This document shows positions 1-6,845 of a DNA stretch of 64,000 nt, one piece after another. The stretch spans positions 1-64,000 of the forward strand of contig JAYRMR010000013.1 in assembly GCA_041912595.1 (NCBI GenBank), given 5' to 3'. The notes below the pieces were generated by a model, which was not told the origin of the DNA, ran no database searches, and was given only the letters and a program-made list of their open reading frames with translations. This DNA is from Roseateles_B sp041912595 (GTDB lineage Bacteria > Pseudomonadota > Gammaproteobacteria > Burkholderiales > Burkholderiaceae_C). The position numbers and the translations under genes were made by a program. How positions within the stretch are numbered: the stretch's first letter is position 1; each line of letters starts with the position of its first letter.

Positions 1-334
1 TGCGCGAGCCTTCGGCGATGCGCATGATCTCCTTGGTGGCGGCCACGTCTTCCGTCAGGTCGAAGTAGTGGCAGCCGGCTTCCAGGGCCATGTGGGCGGC
101 GGGGATGGCCAGGTGGTAGGGCAGCGCGTTCACGATGGCATCGAAGCCACGCACCAGGGCGGCGGCACCCGGGCCGATCTCCTGCACGGTCTGAACCTTG
201 ATGCCCTCTTCGGACAGGGCCGCCAGGGCCTTCTCGTTCTTGTCGAAGACGGTCACGTCGTAGTGGCCGGAGTTGCGCAGCAGGCGGGCGATGGTCTCGC
301 CGATGTGGCCGGCGCCGAGCAGTGCGATCTTCAT
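1..334 (-). CDS. Saccharopine dehydrogenase-like NAD(P)-binding protein (partial)
   Basis: Only the N-terminal 111 codons lie in the window; the gene runs off the left edge. The start is the ATG at 334, behind the Shine-Dalgarno GAGGAG. The protein opens with a Rossmann motif (MKIALLGAGHIGETIARLL), followed by VTVFDKN and then DAIVNALPYHLAIPAA, which is typical of the saccharopine/lysine-6-dehydrogenase family. By family it should be a cytosolic NAD(P)-dependent oxidoreductase of lysine catabolism, though close relatives act on other amino-acid adducts. It is transcribed divergently from an Lrp/AsnC regulator 160 bp away, which suggests amino-acid-responsive control. The substrate cannot be fixed without the C-terminal part. 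Confidence 0.8.
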   Translation of the reverse strand, partial: MKIALLGAGHIGETIARLLRNSGHYDVTVFDKNEKALAALSEEGIKVQTVQEIGPGAAALVRGFDAIVNALPYHLAIPAAHMALEAGCHYFDLTEDVAATKEIMRIAEGSR

Positions 335-386
335 GGAGGTCTCCTCTTGGAATGCAGTGTGATGGGCCGCAGTCTAGGAAGAGCGA

Positions 387-458
387 TTGACGAAAGAAAG
401 CATGAGTTCGTCATAAACGGCTATGCTTTCGACGATTCGTCATCCAGTCTTGACGAAT
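387..458. promoter_or_regulatory. Paired inverted repeats, putative Lrp/AsnC operator
   Basis: The divergent intergenic region carries four copies of the same half-site. TTGACGAA (387-394) faces TTCGTCA (407-413), and ATTCGTCA (435-442) faces TGACGAAT (451-458). The second pair is perfect over 8 bases with an 8-base spacer. The half-sites lie between the divergent starts at 334 and 494. Lrp/AsnC proteins bind such dyads as dimers of dimers, so autoregulation plus control of the dehydrogenase gene is the likely role. The repeats are seen directly; the binding protein is inferred. Confidence 0.6.
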
Positions 459-493
459 AGCAAAATTCAAGGGTTTCTCAGGAGTCCCGTTTC

Positions 494-985
494 ATGAGCA
501 CGCGCAAGCCCCCGGCCATGGCCGCCGTCAGCACCTTTGCCGCCCCGCGCGACCAGATCGACCGCGACCTCATCACCCTGCTGCAGGCCCACGCACGCGA
601 GAGCACCGCCAATCTGGCGCGCAAACTCGGCATCGCCCGCACGACCGTGGTGGCGCGACTCGCGCGGCTGGAGTCCGAGGGCGTGGTGGTGGGCTACACG
701 GTCAAGCTGGGCTCGGAGGCCGCGGACCGCGGCGTGCAGGCCTATGTCGGGATCAGCGTGCAGCCGAAGGCGCAGCGGGAGGTGATCAAGCGCCTCTCGC
801 GCCTGCCTGAGCTGCGGCAGCTGGCGTCCGTCAGCGGTGAGTTCGACTACATGGCCCTGCTGCGCGCAGACACCACCATGCGCCTGGATGCCCTGCTGGA
901 CGAGATCGGCGAGATCGAGGGCGTGATCAAGACCACGACGTCCGTCGTGCTCGCCCTGCGCGTGGACCGCAGCGCCGGCGGCTGA
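494..985 (+). CDS. Lrp/AsnC family transcriptional regulator
   Basis: This 163-residue protein has the Lrp/AsnC layout. An N-terminal winged helix-turn-helix lies near residues 22-70 (DQIDRDLITLLQAHAR, then LARKLGIARTTVVARLARLE). A C-terminal RAM ligand-binding domain covers about 80-155 (VSGEFDYMALLRADT). About 20 extra residues precede the usual start of the HTH. The protein binds DNA as a dimer or higher oligomer and senses an amino acid. It sits head-to-head with the saccharopine-dehydrogenase-like gene, and the dyads at 387-458 are good candidates for its operator. The effector is unknown. Confidence 0.9.
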   Translation: MSTRKPPAMAAVSTFAAPRDQIDRDLITLLQAHARESTANLARKLGIARTTVVARLARLESEGVVVGYTVKLGSEAADRGVQAYVGISVQPKAQREVIKRLSRLPELRQLASVSGEFDYMALLRADTTMRLDALLDEIGEIEGVIKTTTSVVLALRVDRSAGG

Positions 986-1074
986 GCCCGCAAGCACCCC
1001 GGCGGCCGCCGTCAACCTGGCATGCGGCTTGCACGTTGTCCGCAGCATCAGCCCTCATTCTTGCGGAGTGCACC

Positions 1075-1212
1075 ATGAAGCTGCAGACCCTGCCCCATCG
1101 CGGACACCGCCTGAGCACCGCGCTCAAGGCCGTGGTCCTCATCGCCCTGGTTTGGGGCGTCGCCTACCCGGCGCTGCTGTGGGGTCTGCAGCACGCGCTG
1201 CCTGCGGCCTGA
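1075..1212 (+). CDS. Small membrane protein, 45 residues (KdpC-like N-terminus)
   Basis: A 45-residue reading frame starts at an ATG preceded by GCGGAG. One hydrophobic helix spans residues 17-38 (AVVLIALVWGVAYPALLWGL). The motif GVAYPALLWGL resembles the single N-terminal helix of KdpC, the small subunit of the Kdp potassium ATPase, but the rest of KdpC is absent and no kdp genes are nearby. It could be a genuine short membrane peptide or a remnant. It is followed 45 bp later by another short membrane protein in the same direction. Coding support is the ribosome site, the membrane helix and the clean fit between neighbours. Confidence 0.45.
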   Translation: MKLQTLPHRGHRLSTALKAVVLIALVWGVAYPALLWGLQHALPAA

Positions 1213-1257
1213 GCGGCCGTCGCTCCGCCTGATCTTCCATCGCCCAGGAGTTCCGCG

Positions 1258-1431
1258 ATGTCCTACCGCCCGCTTCCCGTCTCTTCCGTGGCTCGCCCGT
1301 CGGCCTGGCGCGCGCTGCTCCTGTGGGCCGTGCTGACGGCCCTGGCCCTGGGTGGCTTCTCGATGCTGCGCCAGCTGGAGGGCGACGCGAACATCGTGCA
1401 GTCGCCCGCGCCTCACGCCGCGCGGGCCTGA
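1258..1431 (+). CDS. Small single-helix membrane protein, 57 residues
   Basis: The ATG at 1258 follows a good CAGGAG ribosome site 8 bases upstream. The product has one hydrophobic segment at about residues 17-36 (AWRALLLWAVLTALALGGFS) and a short polar tail, predicting a one-span inner-membrane or secreted peptide. No family was recognised. It follows the KdpC-like small protein and ends 9 bp before the convergent M24 peptidase gene. The two short genes may form one transcript. Function unknown. Confidence 0.45.
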   Translation: MSYRPLPVSSVARPSAWRALLLWAVLTALALGGFSMLRQLEGDANIVQSPAPHAARA

Positions 1432-1440
1432 GGTCCGTGC

Positions 1441-2658
1441 TCAGCCGAGGCCGAAGGGGTCGTCCAGCGACTTCATCGGCGGCGTGAACCAGCGCGGGCC
1501 GTCGGCGCTCATGAACATGTGGTCCTCGTGCCGCACGCCGAATTCGCCGGGGCAGACGATCATGGGCTCGTTGCTGAAGCACATGCCCACGTCCAGCGGC
1601 GTCAGGTCCCCCTCGACCATGTAGGGCCACTCGTGGATGTCCAGCCCGCAGCCGTGCCCGGTGCGGTGCGGCAAGCCCGGCAGGCGATAGCCCGGGCCCA
1701 GCCCGGCGGCCTCCAGCACGCGGCGCGCGGCGCGGTCCACCTCTTGGCAGGCCCGCCCCAGCTGCGCCGCCTCGAAGGCCGCAGCCTGCGCGGCCTGCTC
1801 CAGGTTCCAGATCTCGCGCTGGCGCGCCGTGGGCGTGCCGAAGACGTAGCTGCGCGTGATGTCCGACATATAGCCCTCCACCAGACAGCCGGTGTCGATC
1901 AGCACCATGTCGCCCTCGCGCAGGGTCTGCGGCTCCTTCACGCCATGCGGGAATGAGCTGGCGACGCCGAAGAGCACGATCTTGAAGTAGGAGCCCGGCG
2001 CGCCGACGCGGCGGTGCGCCTCGTCGAGGAAGGCGGCCACCTCGGTCGTGGTGATGCCCTCGTGCAGGATGCTGGCGGCGGCGCGGTGCACGGCCAGCGT
2101 CATGTCATGGGCGCGCTGCATCAGCGCAAGCTCCGCCGCGGACTTGCGCATGCGGCAGGCCGCCGTCATCGGGCGGGCGTTGATCCACTGCAGCGTCGGC
2201 GCGACCTGGCGAAGGCCATCGGCCACGAAGAAGGGGCAGTCTTCCGACAGCCCCACCGTCGCCCCCGGGCCCACGCCCATCTCGCCCAGGACGCCGGCCA
2301 GCAGCGCATAGGGGCTCTCGTGCTCCTCCCACAGGCGCAGCTCGCCGGGCAGCAGCCAGTAGTCCCGCAGCGTGCCCTCCTCGAAGGCTGGGGCGAGGTA
2401 CTGCAGCGCGCCCTGCGCAGGCACCAGCGCGCCCACGAGGCGCTCGCTGGCCGGCCAGGCGAGGCCCGTGAAATAGCGCAGGTTCGTGCCGGCATGCAGA
2501 TACACGGCCGCCACGCCCGCCTCGCGCATCAGGCCTTGCAGGCGTCGCAGGCGCGTCTCGTACTCACCCACGCCGATGGGCTCGACGCCCGCCGTCATGA
2601 CCTGCAACTCAGCCAGCGCCTCCGCACGGGAGCGCCCGCCCACACCGATTGCCTTCAT
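1441..2658 (-). CDS. M24 family metallopeptidase (Xaa-Pro aminopeptidase-like)
   Basis: This 405-residue cytosolic protein has a creatinase/prolidase N-terminal domain (about 30-165) and a pita-bread M24 domain (about 175-400). The five metal ligands are visible in order: Asp in VLIDTGC, Asp in MSDITRS, His in HRTGHGCG, Glu in NEPMI and Glu in RHEDH. The family removes N-terminal residues next to proline or splits related imido bonds; some members act on creatine or other small molecules. A 12-bp perfect palindrome lies 20-31 bp upstream of the start. It is divergent from the OmpA-domain genes. Substrate not determinable here. Confidence 0.88.
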   Translation of the reverse strand: MKAIGVGGRSRAEALAELQVMTAGVEPIGVGEYETRLRRLQGLMREAGVAAVYLHAGTNLRYFTGLAWPASERLVGALVPAQGALQYLAPAFEEGTLRDYWLLPGELRLWEEHESPYALLAGVLGEMGVGPGATVGLSEDCPFFVADGLRQVAPTLQWINARPMTAACRMRKSAAELALMQRAHDMTLAVHRAAASILHEGITTTEVAAFLDEAHRRVGAPGSYFKIVLFGVASSFPHGVKEPQTLREGDMVLIDTGCLVEGYMSDITRSYVFGTPTARQREIWNLEQAAQAAAFEAAQLGRACQEVDRAARRVLEAAGLGPGYRLPGLPHRTGHGCGLDIHEWPYMVEGDLTPLDVGMCFSNEPMIVCPGEFGVRHEDHMFMSADGPRWFTPPMKSLDDPFGLG

Positions 2659-2677
2659 GATTCGCCTCGCAGTTCTT

Positions 2678-2689
2678 TTGATATATCAA
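2678..2689. promoter_or_regulatory. Perfect 12-bp palindrome upstream of the M24 peptidase gene
   Basis: TTGATATATCAA is a perfect AT-rich palindrome in a GC-rich background, centred about 26 bp upstream of the M24 peptidase ATG at 2658. Its core could also serve as a -10 region. Position and symmetry suggest an operator, for example for a GntR- or TetR-type repressor, but no such regulator is adjacent. Confidence 0.4.
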
Positions 2690-2824
2690 CAGAATACCAC
2701 CGCATTACATGAGCCGATGTCACCGCTGCTTGCAATTTCCCACCGCTCGGGGGATGGGCGCATCCACGCGCGACTCCTATCGTGCGCGGGCGCCAATCGG
2801 GCGTACCTTCCACCAACGATCGAT

Positions 2825-3667
2825 ATGCGTCGAGCCCTGCCCCGCGTTCTGCTGCCCCTGACCCTTGCCCTCAGCGCCCTGTCGAGCCACGCACTCGAGG
2901 TCTCGCCCGTCAAGGGCTACGCCGGCAATGGCGAGAAGACCAAGGCGATGGACGTGGTCAAGGTGTGGGCCGTCTGCGGCACCAGCTACTGCGAGGACAC
3001 TCCGGCCGGCAAGCGCCGGGACATCGAGCTGGTCGGCCGAGTCCGCGAGCAGACGCTCTTCAACCGCGACAAGGCCCTGATGGTGGGGCCGTCCATCGTG
3101 GCGCGGGAGTACGCGGACGTGGCCAAGCGTCAGGGCGGCAAGCTCATCAATCAGCTGGAAGGCTCCAGCGGCCCCTTCATCTACCGCTTCGCGCGTGCGG
3201 ATGGCGGTGCCGACTGGCTGGTGCTCAAGGACAACTTCGAGGGCTACTACACCCTCATCGTGGTCGAGGAAGCCCAGCGCGAGAGCACCGTCACCATCTC
3301 GGCGCAGGACATGTCCAATGCGCTGAAGGCCGAAGGCGACGTGGCCCTGTACATCGAGTTCGAGACCGCCAAGGCCGAGATCCTGCCGGCCGGCCAGGGC
3401 CTGGTGAAGGAGATCGTCACCCTGCTGCGCAACGAGCCGACGCTGAAGGTTTCGATCGAGGGCCACACCGACAACACCGGCAATGCCGCCGAGAATCAGC
3501 GTCTCTCGCAGGCCCGGGCCGAGGCGGTCATGAAGGCCGTGATCGCGCAGGGCATCGATGCCAAGCGGCTGAAGTCCGCCGGCCACGGCGCGACCTACCC
3601 GATCGCGGACAACCGCAAGGAGGCAGGCCGCAGCAAGAACCGCCGCGTTGAGCTGGTCAAGCTGTGA
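2825..3667 (+). CDS. OmpA-domain outer-membrane/periplasmic protein, paralogue 1
   Basis: The start is taken at the ATG giving MRRALPRVLLPLTLALSALS, a clean signal peptide cleaved after SHA. The mature N-terminal domain (about 23-155) is not a standard OmpA barrel and has a Cys pair (AVCGTSYCED). The C-terminal OmpA/MotB peptidoglycan-binding domain covers about 165-280, with the motifs IEFETAKAEI, IEGHTDNTGN and LSQARAEAVM and the terminal NRRVEL arginine. Role: periplasmic or outer-membrane anchoring to peptidoglycan. It overlaps the next paralogue by one base (TGATG), implying translational coupling. A third copy lies at 6846, so the family probably belongs to the adjoining Tad pilus locus. 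No strong ribosome site was found. Confidence 0.85.
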   Translation: MRRALPRVLLPLTLALSALSSHALEVSPVKGYAGNGEKTKAMDVVKVWAVCGTSYCEDTPAGKRRDIELVGRVREQTLFNRDKALMVGPSIVAREYADVAKRQGGKLINQLEGSSGPFIYRFARADGGADWLVLKDNFEGYYTLIVVEEAQRESTVTISAQDMSNALKAEGDVALYIEFETAKAEILPAGQGLVKEIVTLLRNEPTLKVSIEGHTDNTGNAAENQRLSQARAEAVMKAVIAQGIDAKRLKSAGHGATYPIADNRKEAGRSKNRRVELVKL

Positions 3668-4533
3668 TGCAGGCGCCCCACCAGATGTCACTGCACCGCC
3701 GCTCCCTGCTCGCCCTGCTCGCCAGCGCGGGTCTGCCCGGCTTCGCCCGAGCCGCCGAAAGCGAGATGACCGATCACCCGCTGCTGTCCGGCATGAGCGG
3801 CTTCGCCCTGCGCAGCAAGACGGCGCGGGAGGCAGATACCTTCGTCCTCGAGAAGGTCTGCGGCAAGCTGCCCTCGCAGGCCCTGCCCTGGCTGGTGGAC
3901 GGCAAGGTCACCCGCATGGAATACCGGCCGCAGGGGAAGGGCAGCGGGCCGCTGGCCATCCTGCGCAGCTACCAGCAGGCCATCGCCAAGGCGGGTGGCC
4001 AGCAGCTCAACACCGGCTTCAGCCTCAGCGACGACGGCGTGCAGTACATGCCGCACGTCTTCCGTCTGCAGGTCGACAAGACCCCGGTGGTGGTGGTCCT
4101 CCTCCTCGACACGAGCAACTACCAGCTGACGATCATCGAGCAGCAGCCCTTGGGCGAGCTGGTGACAGCCTCAAAGCTGGCGGCCGACCTGAAGGCCGCG
4201 GGCGTGGCCACGCTGCACATCGAGTTCGAGACCGGCAAGTCCCAGCTGCCCTCCGCCGGGCAGGCGATGGTCAAGGAGATTGCCACGCTGTTGCGCAATG
4301 CGCCGGAGCTTCAGCTGTCCATCGAGGGGCACACCGACCGCGTCGGGCAGGCCGCGGACAACTTGCGACTGTCCCAGGAGCGCGCGGAGGCCGTGATGAA
4401 GGCGGTGGTGGCCCAGGGCATCGAGGCCAAGCGCCTGAAGGCCGTGGGGCACGGCCAGAACGAGCCCGTGGCGGACAACCGCACCGAGGAAGGCCGCGCC
4501 AAGAACCGCCGGGTCGAACTGGTCAAGAGATAA
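3667..4533 (+). CDS. OmpA-domain protein, paralogue 2
   Basis: The ATG at 3667 overlaps the upstream stop (TGATG); a later ATG at 3685 (MSLHRRSLLALLASAGLPG) is also possible. The signal sequence has a twin-arginine look (HRRSLLALL) and probably ends at ARA. The N-terminal domain differs from the other two paralogues and has lost the CGTSYC pair. The C-terminal OmpA domain (about 170-288) is strongly conserved with them (IEGHTDRVGQAADN, LSQERAEAVMKAVVAQGIEA, NRRVELVKR). Expected role: peptidoglycan attachment in the envelope, next to the Tad locus. Confidence 0.82.
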   Translation: MQAPHQMSLHRRSLLALLASAGLPGFARAAESEMTDHPLLSGMSGFALRSKTAREADTFVLEKVCGKLPSQALPWLVDGKVTRMEYRPQGKGSGPLAILRSYQQAIAKAGGQQLNTGFSLSDDGVQYMPHVFRLQVDKTPVVVVLLLDTSNYQLTIIEQQPLGELVTASKLAADLKAAGVATLHIEFETGKSQLPSAGQAMVKEIATLLRNAPELQLSIEGHTDRVGQAADNLRLSQERAEAVMKAVVAQGIEAKRLKAVGHGQNEPVADNRTEEGRAKNRRVELVKR

Positions 4534-4560
4534 GGCCCGGACCGGCGCTCAGGCGGTCAG

Positions 4561-4974
4561 TCAGGGCGCCAGGCGCGCCAGCTCCCGCTCCAGCGCGATG
4601 ACGTCCTGCCGCGCGCGCTGCAGGGCCTCGGCCGCTCCCGGCTCGCGGCCGGCCAGCTGCAGCGCGGCCAGGCGCGCGCGTTCTTGGTCGAGTTCCTGCT
4701 GAAGGATCTGGCGCCGCCCTTCGTCGTTGCTGCGGGACGGTACCGTGCTGACCGTTCGGACCACCCCCGCGGCAGACGCCGTCGCGATCTCGCCGCCGGG
4801 TGCGCGCGCCGCGACCGGGCAGGCCTTGCCGCCCGATCCCAGCCATTCCACGCCACCTTGCCGGCAGGACGCGCCCGTGGCGGCCTGCGCGCGCTCCAGG
4901 ATGACGCCGCCGGCCTGCACGTCCAGCGCGCAGGCCAGCACAGCGAGCCCCGTCAGGAGTCGCCCGCCGCGCAT
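4561..4974 (-). CDS. Hypothetical exported protein with C-terminal coiled coil
   Basis: The likely start is the ATG at 4974 giving MRGGRLLTGLAVLACALDVQ, a signal peptide; the gene begins 10 bp after the upstream lipoprotein gene ends, so the two are probably co-transcribed. The mature region has two Cys (ATGASCRQGG, GKACPV) that could form a disulphide. A strongly heptad-like C-terminus covers residues 90-137 (QQELDQERARLAALQLAG and QDVIALERELARL). No family was recognised. Its place between the OmpA paralogues and a TadE-like gene suggests, but does not prove, an envelope role linked to pili. Confidence 0.6.
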   Translation of the reverse strand: MRGGRLLTGLAVLACALDVQAGGVILERAQAATGASCRQGGVEWLGSGGKACPVAARAPGGEIATASAAGVVRTVSTVPSRSNDEGRRQILQQELDQERARLAALQLAGREPGAAEALQRARQDVIALERELARLAP

Positions 4975-4984
4975 GCGGTGCTCA

Positions 4985-5356
4985 TCAGCCGCCGCTACTG
5001 CTGCCATTGTTGACAGTCACCCGCGCCAGGCGCCCCATGTCGTCTTCCACGGTCACCACCATGCTGGTCATGCAGATGCCGCCCACGAAGTTGATCTGGA
5101 AGGCGTCACCACTGGCCGGCACCACCGAGCGACTAAAGGACAGGCCCACCGGCAAGGGATTGCTGACCCGGTAGGGCGGCGTGCCGCCAAACACATGCAC
5201 CTGCGGTCCGTTGCCGATATAGCAGCCACCGTCGCCCTTGGAGACGGTCACGGTGCTCATGGACACCTCGATCGAATCGGCCGGGCCGGACTCGTTGCCG
5301 CCACCGCCACAGCCGCTCAGCGCCAGCAGGGCCGCGGCACACCACATCATCTTCAT
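4985..5356 (-). CDS. Putative lipoprotein
   Basis: The start at 5356 is chosen because the ATG follows GAGGGAG and yields a lipoprotein signal, MKMMWCAAALLALSGCGGGG, with lipobox LSGC. The 123-residue product has a Gly-rich linker after the lipidated Cys, a compact beta-rich-looking domain (VEVTVEDD-like strands; PPYRVSNPLPVG) and two further Cys. It may be a small Ig-like fold. It lies 32 bp downstream of the TadE-like gene on the same strand and is likely in its operon. Function unknown; an outer-membrane lipoprotein accessory to the pilus would fit. Confidence 0.65.
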   Translation of the reverse strand: MKMMWCAAALLALSGCGGGGNESGPADSIEVSMSTVTVSKGDGGCYIGNGPQVHVFGGTPPYRVSNPLPVGLSFSRSVVPASGDAFQINFVGGICMTSMVVTVEDDMGRLARVTVNNGSSSGG

Positions 5357-5388
5357 CAGGACTCCCTCTTCATTTTTCAAAAACGAAT

Positions 5389-6096
5389 TCACCGCTCGGC
5401 GCGGGTCTGCATCTCCACGATTGCGAAGCTCTCGATGGGCAGACGACCGCGAAGGTAGTAACGGACACATTCATCGGACGCGATCAGGTACTTGGACTCG
5501 AGCACACTCACGTTCCCGAAGGCATCCACACCCGAGTTGCCGCTGCACATGACACGTCGCAGCACACCGGCCATCAGGGGCACCTTGAGTTCATAGCCGT
5601 AGACAACGCGGATCTTCAGGAGGTTGGCATCCCGCAGACGCTGCTGCGAGGAGGCCCCGGGCTTGTCCAGCCGCCACTCCAGGTTGTCATTCGGGATGTA
5701 GGTCTTGCCGGTCGTGGGGTCCTTGACCCCGAAGTCATCGAAGGACTGGGCCGATGGATTCAGGCGTTCCAGCTTCACCGGATGCAGGACCTGATCGAGC
5801 TCCGTGTCCACCTTGGCCTTGGCCAGGCGCACGCTGTCGTTCGTCTCGAAGTTGTTTTGATAGAAGGGGCTGAGCGAGCGCAGCAGGGCGGTCTTCATGA
5901 CCCCTTCGTCCGCGTTGTGCAGGGAGCCCAGGCGCGCGGCCTGGAAGGTCGCGTGGTTGACCTGCAGCTTCGCCATGTAGATGAAGCCGGCCTGCACCAG
6001 GCCCAGCACGAACACGATGGCCACGGGCAGGACGATCACGAACTCGACCAGACCCAGGCCTCTGGGCGACCTGCCATGACGATGCCTGACGCGCAT
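5389..6096 (-). CDS. TadE-like pseudopilin / pilus assembly protein
   Basis: The start at 6096 follows a strong GGAGGAGG site. The N-terminus MRVRHRHGRSPRGLGLVEFV shows a basic leader, Gly-Leu, then Glu at +5 and a hydrophobic helix (residues 15-40), the class III (type IVb) prepilin pattern of TadE/TadF proteins processed by TadV-type peptidases. The remaining 190 residues form a periplasmic domain with two Cys (VMCSGN, SDECVR). TadE-like minor pilins are needed for Flp pilus assembly in Aggregatibacter and Caulobacter. It is divergent from the pilin gene at 6475, with 378 bp between them. Confidence 0.8.
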   Translation of the reverse strand: MRVRHRHGRSPRGLGLVEFVIVLPVAIVFVLGLVQAGFIYMAKLQVNHATFQAARLGSLHNADEGVMKTALLRSLSPFYQNNFETNDSVRLAKAKVDTELDQVLHPVKLERLNPSAQSFDDFGVKDPTTGKTYIPNDNLEWRLDKPGASSQQRLRDANLLKIRVVYGYELKVPLMAGVLRRVMCSGNSGVDAFGNVSVLESKYLIASDECVRYYLRGRLPIESFAIVEMQTRAER

Positions 6097-6474
6097 CTCG
6101 CGCCTCCTCCACTTGAACTCTGTTGATGGGCCCGCCGTACATGGGCGGACCTGCATGAATGCGGGGCGGCGAGCGCCTGTGCAGCCGGGAAGCCCCATGG
6201 AATGGGCCTTGCGGCGGGGCCGGGTCGGGCAGCTTCTCCCCTTTCGGCGGCGCGAGTCTGGCCGGCGTCCGTGACAACGTCAACAAATTCCGTGCATTTT
6301 TAACAATGCAACAGACGCCTTACCTTGACTTACAAACGACCAGCCTTTAGGGGGTGGTGCGCTGCAGCAAACATCGAATAACGTGCCGACCTGTGATGCG
6401 ATGGCCACTGAGTCTCGCGTCCAGACAGGGCCTCAGGAGGAGGCTCGCCATCCACACATCCATGCGAGGAAACC
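6097..6474. promoter_or_regulatory. Divergent control region of the pilin gene (378 bp, no gene)
   Basis: This gap between the TadE-like gene and the pilin gene holds no convincing reading frame. It contains the most AT-rich stretch nearby (about 6270-6350), including the dyad TGCATT-N6-AATGCA (centred near 6301) and a TTGACT hexamer at 6325-6330 without a good -10. A TGG-N9-TTGC-like sequence at 6198-6212 has sigma-54 spacing but is weak evidence. The pilin ribosome site GAGGAA ends 3 bases before its ATG at 6475. A strong regulated promoter for the pilin most likely lies here. Confidence 0.5.
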
Positions 6475-6771
6475 ATGCTGCAAATGCAACAACGCGCCCT
6501 GAACAAGTCCAAGATCCGCGGTCAGGGCATGACCGAGTACATCATCATCGTGGCGCTGATCGCCATCGCCGCCATCGGCGTCTACAGCCTGTTCGGTGAC
6601 GTGGTGAAGAAGCAGACCGGCGCCATGGCCGCTGGCCTGGCGGGTGACAACGGCAATGCCGTGACCTGGAACGGCAAGGCCAAGGAGAAGACCGAGAACG
6701 AGAAGAAGAAGGTCGAGAACGTGAAGGGCCTGAACGACTTCACGAAGGACAACGACCTGGGTTCGAAGTAA
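6475..6771 (+). CDS. Flp family type IVb pilin with long charged C-terminus
   Basis: The 98-residue product has an 18-residue leader ending in RGQG, then MTEYIIIVALIAIAAIGVYS, the classic Flp pilin start (Gly cleavage site, Glu at +3 and Tyr at +4 of the mature chain, hydrophobic helix). It is probably the major pilin of the Tad machine encoded downstream. The tail (residues 60-98) is unusual: rich in Lys, Glu and Asn (KEKTENEKKKVENV), whereas standard Flp pilins are only 50-70 residues in total. It is preceded by a good ribosome site and followed by strong hairpins, consistent with high independent expression. Confidence 0.88.
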   Translation: MLQMQQRALNKSKIRGQGMTEYIIIVALIAIAAIGVYSLFGDVVKKQTGAMAAGLAGDNGNAVTWNGKAKEKTENEKKKVENVKGLNDFTKDNDLGSK

Positions 6772-6785
6772 GCACTCTGAGTGCA

Positions 6786-6812
6786 AGGGTGGGGCGCCTG
6801 CGCCTGCACCCT
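6786..6812 (+). terminator. Strong hairpin downstream of the pilin gene
   Basis: AGGGTG...GGCGC-CT-GCGCC...CACCCT forms an 11-bp stem with small bulges. It is preceded by a shorter perfect stem, GCACTC-T-GAGTGC (6772-6784), directly after the pilin stop. There is no true T-tract after the stem (ACACTTTG), so it may be a partial terminator or an mRNA-stabilising element. Either would set pilin expression above that of the downstream assembly genes. Confidence 0.5.
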
Positions 6813-6845
6813 ACACTTTGATCCCCACTTTCTTCTACGCACACC

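Noticed and set aside
1075..1212. True kdpC gene
   Set aside because: Only the N-terminal helix is similar; about 150 residues and all other kdp genes are missing.
6198..6212. Sigma-54 promoter TGG-N9-TTGC upstream of the pilin
   Set aside because: Only spacing and end dinucleotides match, it is 260 bp from the ATG, and such matches are frequent in GC-rich DNA.
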